A DNA stretch of 33,612 nucleotides from Bacillota bacterium (GCA_017432725.1 JAFRIQ010000028.1:1-33612), one strand, 5' to 3'. Positions 23,788-30,316 are shown, counted from the stretch's first letter. Program-made: numbers and translations. The notes: generated by a model from the letters alone, not told the origin.

Positions 23788-24335
23788 AAAAGAAGATATT
23801 ATGTATATTGACTGCAGCGGCAATGCTCCTTTGTTTCGCCTCGTGCGGAGCATCGAAGGATGAGACCCCTTCAGATACCGAAGACATGAAGACCGTATCC
23901 TTCGAAACGACAGATCTCAAAGGGAACGTTGTGAGATCGGAAGATATATTCGGCAAATACGATCTTACCCTGGTCAATCTCTGGGGCACCTACTGCGGGC
24001 CCTGCATAAGGGAGATGCCGGACCTTGCCCTGCTGGATGAAAGGCTGAAGGAAAAGAACTGCGCCGTCGTAGGCGTCGTTATAGACGTAGACAGCGCAAA
24101 GGACAGAGGAATGGTAAGGACTGCCGAGGGCATAATGGAGGAAACGGGAGTAGAGTATCTCAATCTGGTTTTCTGGAGCGAGATCTACGTGGATTTTCCC
24201 GCCGAGTACATACCGACCAGCTATATGGTCGATTCGGCAGGCAGGATAGTAGACGGTCCTTTCGTGGGAGCCATGGGCGCCGATGAATACGAAAAGCTCA
24301 TAGACGACGCGCTTAAAGAGATAAAGAAGGATTGA
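23784..24335 (+). CDS. TlpA-like thioredoxin-fold lipoprotein
   Basis: The protein has 183 residues with ATGA overlap to the polyferredoxin gene. The lipobox is 'CFASCGAS' with lipidated Cys21. A TlpA/ResA-type thioredoxin fold follows: 'FETTDLKGNVVRSEDIFGKYDLTLVNLWGTYCGPCIREMPDL' region with the active-site CGPC at about residues 72-75, then 'YIPTSYMVDSAGRIVDGPFVGAM' with the cis-Pro context 'IPTSY'. It works outside the membrane as a thiol-disulfide reductant. The polyferredoxin protein is the likely electron source. A perfect-palindrome terminator follows, so the operon has three genes. Confidence 0.93.
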   Translation: MKKKILCILTAAAMLLCFASCGASKDETPSDTEDMKTVSFETTDLKGNVVRSEDIFGKYDLTLVNLWGTYCGPCIREMPDLALLDERLKEKNCAVVGVVIDVDSAKDRGMVRTAEGIMEETGVEYLNLVFWSEIYVDFPAEYIPTSYMVDSAGRIVDGPFVGAMGADEYEKLIDDALKEIKKD

Positions 24336-24342
24336 GATCGGG

Positions 24343-24367
24343 AAATGCAGCCCTAGGGCTGCATTTT
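24343..24367 (+). terminator. Terminator of the redox operon
   Basis: A perfect 24-bp palindrome (AAATGCAGCCCT and its complement) is followed by TTTTG; effective loop four nt. Confidence 0.85.
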
Positions 24368-24385
24368 GCATATATTCACGCGTAT

Positions 24386-24414
24386 TTGTGAATATGCAGC
24401 ATATAGTGTATAAT
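24386..24414 (+). promoter_or_regulatory. Promoter of the Ig-like lipoprotein gene
   Basis: TTGTGA at 24386-24391, a 17-bp spacer and TATAAT at 24409-24414. TTCAC and GTGAA flank the -35 box as a short inverted repeat (24378-24392). Confidence 0.75.
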
Positions 24415-24485
24415 ATGTATAGGAGCGTTTCGATGCTCCGCTATATGCCAAAAAAGTCAACTTTAGGAGTCAGGAGGTAAGCGAA

Positions 24486-25712
24486 ATGAAAAAGAACAGA
24501 GTATTTGCCTTGCTGCTTGTCTTTGCCATGGTGCTTTGCCTTGCATCATGCGGAGGCGGCAAGGGAGGAGAGATAATGACAGTCACCTTCGATACCGACG
24601 GCGGCAGCGCCGTCGAAGCGCAGACCACAGAAAAGGGCAATGCCATACTCAAACCCGAGACTCCGAAGAAAGAGGGATACATATTCGATAAATGGACTCT
24701 GAACGGAGTAGAATACGAGTTCGGCAGCGCCGTGACCGAAAACATCACCCTCAAGGCCGTGTGGGTGGATCCCAACGCGGGAAACGAGGGCGGTTCGGGC
24801 GGATCCGGAGGCTCTGAAGGTTCAGGCGGTTCAGGCGGGTCCGAAGGTTCCGGCAGTTCAGGTGGCTCCGGCGGTTCGGAAAGCAAACCGGAGACGGTGA
24901 AGGTGGAAAGCCTTTCATGGGAAAACAACTGGTACTGGGTACAGGAGCTCTGCTACTGCCAGCCCGTCGTGTACATCACTCCGGAATCTGCAAGGAGCCA
25001 GATCGTTTTCAGCTGCTCCGATACGAGCATAGCGACGGTGGATAAGGACGGACTCATCTACGGCATAAAGCCGGGCAACGTTACCATAACCGTAAAGTGC
25101 GGAGACAAATCTGACGATCTGCCTCTGGAGGTAAGACCGGCGCCGAAGCCCGGTATAAGCCTGAGCGATGAAAAGATCGTGCTCCACTATTCCAACAATG
25201 AAACGTCGAATCATCTGCATCCCCTTACGGTATCATTCAATAACGGGGCAGATCCCAATTCCGCGGTCACCTGGACTTCCAGCGACGTGAACGTAGCGGG
25301 TGTGGCAAACGGGGTGGTCGGCGCCAATGAGCTGGGCCATGCGGTGATCACCGCGACTACGGCTGAAGGATATACGGCCAGCTGCGAGGTCTACATTACG
25401 GGCACGGCTCTCAGGGTGTACCACAGGAACACAGGCCAGCCTCTCGGATACGGAGAACACTTCGAACAGTACTACACTTACGAGCTGGTCCTCGTGGAGG
25501 ATTCATATTATGAGAGCGGTCTTTCCAAACAGGTGAACGTTTCGGACCAGGTAGTCATCAGCGCGCCCTGGCAGATCAGCTATTCGAAGCAGGGCGACTT
25601 CGGTATAATGTACTTCGATTCGTCTATCGCTACGGGGCAGGACTACACGATACAATTTTCCGATCCCCTCAATCTGGTGGTCTCCGATCTGTACAAGATC
25701 TACGTAGACTGA
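24486..25712 (+). CDS. Surface lipoprotein: InlB-type repeat, Gly/Ser linker, bacterial Ig-like domains
   Basis: The protein has 408 residues; AGGAGGTAA precedes ATG. The lipobox is 'VLCLASCGGG', lipidated Cys22. Residues about 33-97 form a Listeria-Bacteroides (InlB B-type) repeat: 'VTFDTDGGSAVEAQTTEKG', 'PKKEGYIFDKWTLNG', 'ENITLKAVW'. A Gly/Ser/Glu linker of about 38 residues follows (101-138, 'GGSGGSGGSEGSGGSGG...'). Next is a BIG2-like Ig domain ('FSCSDTSIATVDKDGLIYGI', 'GNVTITVKCG') at about 150-220 and a second one about 225-310 ('VTWTSSDVNVAGVANGVVGA'). The last 100 residues are unassigned. Such proteins are adhesive or structural surface proteins. It is monocistronic with its own promoter and terminator. 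Confidence 0.85.
   Translation: MKKNRVFALLLVFAMVLCLASCGGGKGGEIMTVTFDTDGGSAVEAQTTEKGNAILKPETPKKEGYIFDKWTLNGVEYEFGSAVTENITLKAVWVDPNAGNEGGSGGSGGSEGSGGSGGSEGSGSSGGSGGSESKPETVKVESLSWENNWYWVQELCYCQPVVYITPESARSQIVFSCSDTSIATVDKDGLIYGIKPGNVTITVKCGDKSDDLPLEVRPAPKPGISLSDEKIVLHYSNNETSNHLHPLTVSFNNGADPNSAVTWTSSDVNVAGVANGVVGANELGHAVITATTAEGYTASCEVYITGTALRVYHRNTGQPLGYGEHFEQYYTYELVLVEDSYYESGLSKQVNVSDQVVISAPWQISYSKQGDFGIMYFDSSIATGQDYTIQFSDPLNLVVSDLYKIYVD
24784..24886 (+). repeat. Low-complexity Gly/Ser coding repeat
   Basis: GGC/GGA/GGT and TCC/TCA/TCG/AGC-type codons alternate, giving GGS, GGSE and SGS units. Synonymous codons are mixed, so it is not a simple slippage tract at DNA level. Confidence 0.8.
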
Positions 25713-25744
25713 TACCGGATCATCGGTCTGAGGCAGCAGTATAG

Positions 25745-25787
25745 AAAACCTCTAAGCAATGGAAGCCAGTGCTTAGAGGTTTTTTGT
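25745..25787 (+). terminator. Terminator of the lipoprotein gene
   Basis: A perfect 14-bp stem AAAACCTCTAAGCA/TGCTTAGAGGTTTT with an 11-nt loop, then more T. Confidence 0.92.
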
Positions 25788-25910
25788 TCAGATAACAACA
25801 GAGCGTTGTTGGAAAGTTAGATAATCATCTATGTTATCAAGATAGAATTTGTGCCGAAGAATCTGAGAAAAGCCGACACAGAGTAATATCACAGATAGTG
25901 ATGGATATTT

Positions 25911-26528
25911 TCAGCTGTCTGTTTTGCTGTCCCCTGTGACAAATGAGCTGTATCCTTCGTAATAGTAACTTTGATCCACACCTTTCATGAAGGTTTCACG
26001 ATCGTTGATCTTATCAGTCAGGGCATTCTTAAGCAAATGCCTGATTTCCAGATCGTTCACCGGGCTTCGTTCCATGGCGGAAAGATATGCTTCCCTGTCT
26101 ATAAGGCTCCAATCGACGACCTGCCCGAGCTCCTGTCTTAGGATCATGTCGAGCCAAATGCGCATACTCCGTCCGTTACCTTCTCTGAACGGATGGGCAA
26201 CGTTCATTTCAACATACTTTGCAACGATCTCATCAAAATCAGACTGCGGCATTTTCGAGATATTGTCCAGCGCAGCATCCAGGTACATAAGCGGTGCAAA
26301 GCGGACATTGCCTTTTGAGATATTGACGGTTCTTGTCTTGCCGGCAAAATCGTAAACGTCCTGGAAGAGGTATCCGTGGATCTGCTGCAGTCCCTTATAC
26401 GTTCCGATCTCGAATTGTTGAAGAATGGATTTATCGAACAATTCAGCAGCGCGGGCTTTTGTAAGTTTCTCCTCCGGCCTCGCAAACTCGGCACTATTAG
26501 TGATTCCCAGTTTATTTCCCAAAGCCAT
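25911..26528 (-). CDS. fic: Class III Fic-family AMP-transferase (self-inhibited)
   Basis: The protein has 205 residues; GGGGAAAAG precedes ATG. The N-terminus 'NKLGITNSAEFARPEEKL' is typical of the short NmFic-like group. The catalytic motif HPFREGNGR is complete at residues 112-120 (His112, Arg120). The flap region is 'TVNISKGNVRFAP'. At the C-terminus 'SYYYEG' (187-192, Glu191) fits the inhibitory (S/T)xxxE(G/N) motif of class III Fic proteins, which block their own ATP site and so need no separate antitoxin. Fic enzymes move AMP from ATP to target proteins. An upstream 42-codon stretch is in frame without a stop. The insertion element at 26655 cuts the gene from its probable promoter at 28075-28103, so expression is doubtful. 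Confidence 0.93.
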   Translation of the reverse strand: MALGNKLGITNSAEFARPEEKLTKARAAELFDKSILQQFEIGTYKGLQQIHGYLFQDVYDFAGKTRTVNISKGNVRFAPLMYLDAALDNISKMPQSDFDEIVAKYVEMNVAHPFREGNGRSMRIWLDMILRQELGQVVDWSLIDREAYLSAMERSPVNDLEIRHLLKNALTDKINDRETFMKGVDQSYYYEGYSSFVTGDSKTDS

Positions 26529-26654
26529 TTTCTTTTCCCCTACAAATCCGTTCTGTTTCCTAATCAGATCTTTGATCGTTCCCTGTTTGTTTTCCAGACT
26601 GCCGAGCCATTCGATAATGTCCTTGTCCGTATTGTTGTTCAGTTTCAGTTTTAT
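26529..26654 (-). pseudogene. 3' part of a small ORF split by the insertion element, in frame with fic
   Basis: Forty-two sense codons precede the fic ATG in the same frame, starting 'IKLKLNNNTDKDIIEWLGSL' and followed by 'ENKQGTIKDLIRKQNGF'. TAG at 26655-26657, inside or at the edge of the insertion element, ends the frame upstream. The sequence looks like short clostridial proteins of a possible ribbon-helix-helix type, but I cannot name a family. Joining it to 28022-28042 gives a start codon and a continuous frame. Either a small gene had become fused to fic, or it lost its own stop. Confidence 0.6.
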
Positions 26655-26714
26655 CTAAAAGTCAGCAAGAATACTCCCGCCTCTATAGGCGGTGAGATGA
26701 ATTGCTGTAATAAA

Positions 26715-26743
26715 TTGACAAACGAACATTTGTTTGCTATAAT
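26715..26743 (+). promoter_or_regulatory. Consensus promoter of tnpB, apparently leaderless
   Basis: TTGACA at 26715-26720, exactly 17 bp, and TATAAT at 26738-26743. Transcription should start near 26750, which is itself an ATG in the tnpB frame. No ribosome site is possible in such an mRNA. Confidence 0.8.
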
Positions 26744-26749
26744 ATGTAC

Positions 26750-27862
26750 ATGCTGTATACCAAAGGCTACAAGTACAGAATATACCCAAACAGGGCTCAA
26801 ATAAACAGGATAGAAAACATTTTCGGCTGCTGCAGATTCGTTTTCAATTACTTTCTTACCTTAAGACGCACTGCATGGAAAATATCAGGGCAAAGCATAA
26901 ACTATGTCCTTTCCTCAAGGATACTGACTTCACTTAAAAAGTACAGACCTTACGTATTTCTTGCTTCGAGTGACAGTATGGCTCTTCAGGAAAGTCTTAA
27001 AGACTTAGACAGAGCCTATCAGAACTTCTTTGATAAAAGAAACAGTTATCCCAAATACAAAAGCAAACATTTTCATAAACAGTCCTACAGGACACGAAAC
27101 GTAAATAACTGTATACGTGTAGAGGGGAAACATCTTATTCTACCGAAGGTTGGAAAAGTAAAGATAAAACTGTCGAGATCCTTCAAAGGACGCATCCTCA
27201 ATGCGACAGTATCAAGAGATCCTTCAGGTAAATATTACGTATCGCTGTGCGTAGAAGAAGAGCTCATACCAAAACCCAATGCGGGAGGCATGACAGGTAT
27301 AGACGTAGGGCTTCATGACTTCTACGTGGACAGCAACGGAAATCATATCCCAAATCCCAAGGCTTTGAGACGTTATGAGAAAAAACTTGCAAGAGAGCAA
27401 AGAAGGCTCAGCCGCAAAGTAAAAGGATCGAAAAACAGCAAAAAGCAGCGCAGGGAAGTATCCCGTATACATGAAAAGATACATAACCTGCGAACAGACT
27501 TTCTACACAAAGAGTCGACAAGGCTGGTGAGCGAAAACCAAGTCATCTGCATGGAGACTTTAAAAGTGAAGGGTATGGTAAGAAACCATCACCTTGCGAA
27601 GTCGGTATCAGACGCATCATGGAGCAGGTTCTTCAGCATGCTCAAATACAAGTCGATGGAATACGGATGCGATATCATACAGGTATCTACGTTCTTTCCT
27701 TCGAGTCAGCTGTGTTCATGCTGCGGATACAAGAATCCAGTTGTAAAAGATCTGTCGATAAGGAAGTGGGTATGTCCATGCTGCGGCGCTGAGCATGACA
27801 GAGATATGAATGCTGCGATCAACATCCTTAAAGAAGGGATGAAACTATTGACCGCAGCATAA
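26750..27862 (+). CDS. tnpB: TnpB RNA-guided nuclease (IS605 OrfB)
   Basis: The protein has 370 residues from ATG 26750; the ATG at 26744 directly abuts the -10 box and is unlikely to be transcribed. N-terminal OrfB_IS605 region 'GYKYRIYPNRAQINRIENIF'. RuvC-I 'GIDVGLHDFYVD' (Asp about 183), RuvC-II 'VICMETLKVKGM' (Glu about 269), zinc finger CSCCGYK...CPCCG, and RuvC-III 'HDRDMNAAINI' (Asp about 354). All catalytic residues are present and the length matches active TnpBs (about 370-400). TnpB uses an RNA from the element's right end to cut DNA matching the empty donor site next to a target motif, which keeps the element in place (known for the family). It may be active here. Confidence 0.94.
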   Translation: MLYTKGYKYRIYPNRAQINRIENIFGCCRFVFNYFLTLRRTAWKISGQSINYVLSSRILTSLKKYRPYVFLASSDSMALQESLKDLDRAYQNFFDKRNSYPKYKSKHFHKQSYRTRNVNNCIRVEGKHLILPKVGKVKIKLSRSFKGRILNATVSRDPSGKYYVSLCVEEELIPKPNAGGMTGIDVGLHDFYVDSNGNHIPNPKALRRYEKKLAREQRRLSRKVKGSKNSKKQRREVSRIHEKIHNLRTDFLHKESTRLVSENQVICMETLKVKGMVRNHHLAKSVSDASWSRFFSMLKYKSMEYGCDIIQVSTFFPSSQLCSCCGYKNPVVKDLSIRKWVCPCCGAEHDRDMNAAINILKEGMKLLTAA

Positions 27863-28021
27863 AAAACATCGATCTAACGTACCGTGGGGAGCACGGGAAC
27901 TTACGCCTGTGGAGACCGTGTCAGACGATACCGTTTGAAAGAACAGTATCGCAATGGTCTTTGAAGCAGGAATCCCCCGCTTCAAAGCCGTTTAGGCTTA
28001 AGCGGTGGGAGCTTCAACCCA
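27863..28021 (+). ncRNA. Probable omega RNA (reRNA) of the TnpB element
   Basis: The stretch from the tnpB stop to the right end has no ORF, contains the right-end hairpin (27977-28005) and ends in GGGAGCTTCAAC, as scaffolds of this group do. The guide would be the bases just outside, starting between about 28018 and 28025 and running into ...TTTTTGATAGTTTG. Extent and 5' end are inferred; many such RNAs start inside tnpB. Confidence 0.6.
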
Positions 28022-28042
28022 GTCTTTTTGATAGTTTGACAT
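28022..28042 (-). pseudogene. 5' end of the small ORF split by the insertion element
   Basis: On the minus strand ATG at 28042-28040 opens 'MSNYQKD' and then runs into the element. The frame continues in phase at 26654 when the element is removed with its end at 28018, 28021 or 28024. It lies downstream of a good promoter with two palindromes, as expected for a gene start. No clear ribosome site is seen. Confidence 0.5.
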
Positions 28043-28047
28043 TCTAT

Positions 28048-28071
28048 TTACCAAGGTAATCGGTGTACACC
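28048..28071. promoter_or_regulatory. Two adjacent palindromes, candidate operators of the split small ORF/fic operon
   Basis: TTACCAAGGTAA (28048-28059) and GGTGTACACC (28062-28071) are both perfect and lie between the minus-strand -10 box and the ATG at 28042. This is the layout of an autoregulated toxin-antitoxin-type promoter. Confidence 0.6.
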
Positions 28072-28074
28072 TAT

Positions 28075-28103
28075 ATTATATCACTCTGATATATCGGTAA
28101 CAA
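28075..28103 (-). promoter_or_regulatory. Promoter of the small ORF/fic operon, now separated from fic by the element
   Basis: On the minus strand TTGTTA (28098-28103), exactly 17 bp, and TATAAT (28075-28080). Confidence 0.7.
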
Positions 28104-28124
28104 CATCTGTTTGAACGGGATACA

Positions 28125-28217
28125 GGCAGCAATCGATCGAGCTTCCGAGATGATCCCGAGGAACTTGCGGAAGATATAGCTACCTTGTTCAGGAAGTGTA
28201 TCGATACTCTGAAATAA
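28125..28217 (+). pseudogene. Unassigned coding-like remnant
   Basis: A plus-strand frame without a start codon ends at TAA 28215-28217 and reads 'RSSFRDDPEELAEDIATLFR' then 'KCIDTLK'. It has good amphipathic character and looks like the C-terminal tail of a lost gene, but I recognise no family. It overlaps nothing else after the fic-operon promoter. Confidence 0.3.
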
Positions 28218-28250
28218 AATATCGGAGTTCTTTACGCTCTTTTGCAGAGG

Positions 28251-28279
28251 TTGACACAGGGCTTTGAGTCAGGGATAAT
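28251..28279 (+). promoter_or_regulatory. Promoter of the 228-residue membrane protein gene
   Basis: TTGACA at 28251-28256, exactly 17 bp, GATAAT at 28274-28279. Confidence 0.8.
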
Positions 28280-28319
28280 TAGATGAAAGTGAAATCCTGA
28301 GATAAGGAGGACCTTCAGT

Positions 28320-29006
28320 ATGGGAAATATCGATATACGTCAGCTCCTGCTCGATTCGTGCAGGACGGGCACCTGGGTCGTTGCTATCTGCGAGATACTG
28401 ATCCTTCTGCTCCTTTACAGAAAATACGAAGACAAGAAAAAGACCATGATACTGTGCATGGCTCTGATAACGCTCGGCCTTGTGGTGGATGCCCTGGTCA
28501 TATCCAACGGCATAATCCTGGGATCATATATGGAGCTGCTAACGAGGATAAGGTTCGTAGCACACGGAGTCCTCATTCCCCTGATACTGCCCATATGCGG
28601 ATATGCTCTCAACGCCAGGGAAGGTTTCATGAGATTTCTTTGGATCCTTACCCTTCTGGTCATGGCGGCAGGCGCCGCCGAAGGCTTCGCCACAAAGTTC
28701 GAGCTTGTAAGGATAGCCGGAGTTACCAGGATGGTCGCTTCGGAGGAAACACCCCAGTGGGCGAACTACATCACCATGGGCCTGTCTTTCGGTATGGTCA
28801 TACCCATGCTTCTTTGCGGACTGGTGGCCTGGATAAAGCAGAAGAACGGAAACCTCTTCTTCGCGGCCTTCTTCATGTTCCTTTTCTCGGCTCTGGGGCC
28901 TGCGACGGGGAACACCGACCTCATATTCTACGTAAGCATGTTCGGAGAAGTCCTCATGGTATTGTTCATGTATCTCTACGCTTCGAAAAAATACAGAAAA
29001 CACTGA
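28320..29006 (+). CDS. Seven-segment membrane protein of unknown function
   Basis: The protein has 228 residues with AAGGAGGA before ATG. About seven hydrophobic segments: near residues 16-33 ('TWVVAICEILILLLLY'), 42-62, 78-97 ('AHGVLIPLILPICGYAL'), 102-122, 147-168, 175-195 ('LFFAAFFMFLFSALGP') and 203-222. There are short charged loops and a Lys/Arg-rich end 'ASKKYRKH', so the C-terminus is probably cytoplasmic. I do not recognise the family; no catalytic motif stands out. It is transcribed alone, from a good promoter to a strong terminator. Confidence 0.8.
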   Translation: MGNIDIRQLLLDSCRTGTWVVAICEILILLLLYRKYEDKKKTMILCMALITLGLVVDALVISNGIILGSYMELLTRIRFVAHGVLIPLILPICGYALNAREGFMRFLWILTLLVMAAGAAEGFATKFELVRIAGVTRMVASEETPQWANYITMGLSFGMVIPMLLCGLVAWIKQKNGNLFFAAFFMFLFSALGPATGNTDLIFYVSMFGEVLMVLFMYLYASKKYRKH

Positions 29007-29025
29007 TAAGAAAAAGGTGTGAATG

Positions 29026-29053
29026 CCGGGATCCTGAGAGGTCCCGGTTTTTT
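29026..29053 (+). terminator. Terminator of the 228-residue membrane protein gene
   Basis: CCGGGA(T)CCT pairs with AGG-TCCCGG around a GAG loop with one bulge, followed by six T. Confidence 0.85.
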
Positions 29054-29080
29054 ATATTTCATATATAAATGTAAATTTGC

Positions 29081-29109
29081 TTGCAAAGTGCCCCCGATGC
29101 GTTTAGAAT
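29081..29109 (+). promoter_or_regulatory. Promoter of the HD-domain gene, apparently leaderless
   Basis: TTGCAA at 29081-29086, exactly 17 bp, TAGAAT at 29104-29109. The start codon at 29116 falls at the expected transcription start, and no ribosome site precedes it. Confidence 0.6.
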
Positions 29110-29115
29110 GGCTGC

Positions 29116-29577
29116 ATGTTGACTTTGGATAAAGGCAAAGAAGCGCTGTTTGAAGAATACTCAGAAGAAATACTCAGCCATGAGGATTACGAAAAGCTCA
29201 AAGGCTTCATGGCCCACGGAAAAATCACTCTCTATACCCATTGCGTGAACGTGGCGAGGCTGAGTCTTAAGATGAGCAGGAATAGATCCATAGATGAGAA
29301 AGCTCTCGTAAGAGGGGCGCTCCTCCACGACTTCTACCTTTACGACTGGCATGACGCAAGGATAGACGTACCTCTTTTCAAAATGCACGGATTCACCCAT
29401 CCCTTCGCGGCTTGCGAGAGAGCCAAAGAACGCTTTAAGCTGAGCGAAAAGGAACAGAACATAATAGAGAGCCATATGTGGCCTCTGACCCTTTTCACCT
29501 TTCCGAGATCAAGAGAGGCCTGGATTGTGTGCATGGCCGATAAAATAGTAGCGACAGGAGAAACATTCAAAAGATGA
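29116..29577 (+). CDS. HD-domain metal-dependent phosphohydrolase-like protein
   Basis: The protein has 153 residues. HD-domain motifs: His42 in 'LYTHCVNVARLS', then 'GALLHDFYLYDWH' with the His71-Asp72 pair, 'FTHPFAACERA' (His about 95) and 'CMADKIVA' with the final Asp near residue 143. The metal-binding set is thus complete. Family members hydrolyse phosphate esters or nucleotides; the substrate is unknown. Its stop overlaps the start of the next gene (ATGA), so it is co-translated with a CmpB-type membrane protein, a pairing I recall as frequent in clostridia. Confidence 0.88.
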   Translation: MLTLDKGKEALFEEYSEEILSHEDYEKLKGFMAHGKITLYTHCVNVARLSLKMSRNRSIDEKALVRGALLHDFYLYDWHDARIDVPLFKMHGFTHPFAACERAKERFKLSEKEQNIIESHMWPLTLFTFPRSREAWIVCMADKIVATGETFKR

Positions 29578-30197
29578 TAGCAAGACTTTTCATATATTTC
29601 TGCATAACCGCGCTCATAGGATATATCTATGAGTGTCTGGCCATGACCCTCTGGAGCGGCAAATGGGACAACAGAGGTTTTCTTTTCGGACCCATAATAC
29701 CCATCTACGGAGTGGGCTGCCTTCTGGGCCTTGCTTTCGGAGGCGTGATCGAAGACTATACCATGTTCGGAGTCTTTTTCGCGGGCTTCCTGGCATCGGC
29801 CATACTCGAATATCCTACGTCATATATCATGGAGAAGGTATTCCATGAAAGATGGTGGGATTATTCTACAGCTCCTCTCAATATCCAGGGAAGGGTAAGC
29901 CTTCTTTCGTCTCTTGGCTTCGGGCTGGCAGCGGTGATCATAGTCTACGTGATCAATATGGTCCTGGTCCCCTTCGTATGGGATATGGACCTTAGGTTTG
30001 CCAGGATACTGGGAGCGGTACTTGCCTTCGTCTTCGTTACGGATATATGCTATTCGACCTACTGTTCCAAGAAGCATATAGTGCCCAAGTATTACGACAA
30101 GATAAACGATTCCTTCAGCTACGCTGTAGATATGATCAATCCCAAAGGACGCAGCCTTGAGGCTTTCCTTCAGGAAAAGACAGGTCTTTTCAAGTAA
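29574..30197 (+). CDS. Putative ABC-transporter permease, CmpB-type membrane protein (PF06541-like)
   Basis: The protein has 207 residues, overlapping the HD gene by four bases. It resembles the ABC_trans_CmpB family: 'YECLAMTLWSGKWDNRGFLFGPIIPIYGVG' (the signature 'NRGFL.GP..PIYG' near residues 32-46), then 'ILEYPTSYIMEKVFHERWWDYS' and 'NIQGRVSLLSSLGFGL'. Five to six hydrophobic segments. The family name comes from annotation; transport has not been shown as far as I know, and no ATPase gene is near. The operon with an HD protein ends at the terminator at 30217. Confidence 0.9.
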   Translation: MIARLFIYFCITALIGYIYECLAMTLWSGKWDNRGFLFGPIIPIYGVGCLLGLAFGGVIEDYTMFGVFFAGFLASAILEYPTSYIMEKVFHERWWDYSTAPLNIQGRVSLLSSLGFGLAAVIIVYVINMVLVPFVWDMDLRFARILGAVLAFVFVTDICYSTYCSKKHIVPKYYDKINDSFSYAVDMINPKGRSLEAFLQEKTGLFK

Positions 30198-30216
30198 GCA
30201 TCGGAAACGAAGTGTC

Positions 30217-30245
30217 AAGACCCCGGAGCATTCCGGGGTCTTTTA
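30217..30245 (+). terminator. Terminator of the HD/CmpB operon
   Basis: A perfect 11-bp stem AAGACCCCGGA/TCCGGGGTCTT with GCAT loop, then TTTT overlapping the stem end. Confidence 0.92.
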
Positions 30246-30263
30246 TTGCAAAAAATCAATAAA

Positions 30264-30280
30264 TTATCGTAATACGATAA
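30264..30280. promoter_or_regulatory. Palindrome upstream of the DUF2975 operon promoter
   Basis: TTATCGT-AAT-ACGATAA is perfect, 7 bp before the -35 box. It is a candidate operator for the XRE regulator in the operon. Confidence 0.55.
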
Positions 30281-30287
30281 AAAATCG

Positions 30288-30316
30288 TTGACAAACAGTA
30301 TTTACGGGTATACTAT
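30288..30316 (+). promoter_or_regulatory. Promoter of the DUF2975/XRE/DUF4173 operon
   Basis: TTGACA at 30288-30293 with TACTAT at 30311-30316 (17-bp spacer) or TATACT at 30309-30314 (15-bp spacer). Confidence 0.75.

Larger units (their letters stand above)
26655..28021 (+). mobile_element. IS200/IS605-group, tnpB-only (IS1341-type) insertion element
   Basis: The left end has a hairpin CCGCC-TCTATA-GGCGG (26677-26692). The right end has the two-part hairpin CCGCTT..AAGCC-GTTTA-GGCTT-AAGCGG (27977-28005) followed by GGGAGCTTCAACCC. Between them lies one gene, tnpB. No Y1 transposase (tnpA) is present, so movement would need one in trans. There are no inverted terminal repeats or target duplication, as usual for the family. 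Exact ends are uncertain by a few bases: the left flank ends in TTTTAT at 26649-26654, a likely target motif, and the right end lies between 28017 and 28024. Confidence 0.82.

Noticed and set aside
24784-24886. CRISPR-like or satellite repeat
   Set aside because: Units are 3-9 bp, vary in codons and encode an in-frame Gly/Ser linker.
26655-28021. Autonomous IS605 with tnpA
   Set aside because: No Y1 transposase frame is present on either strand inside or next to the element.
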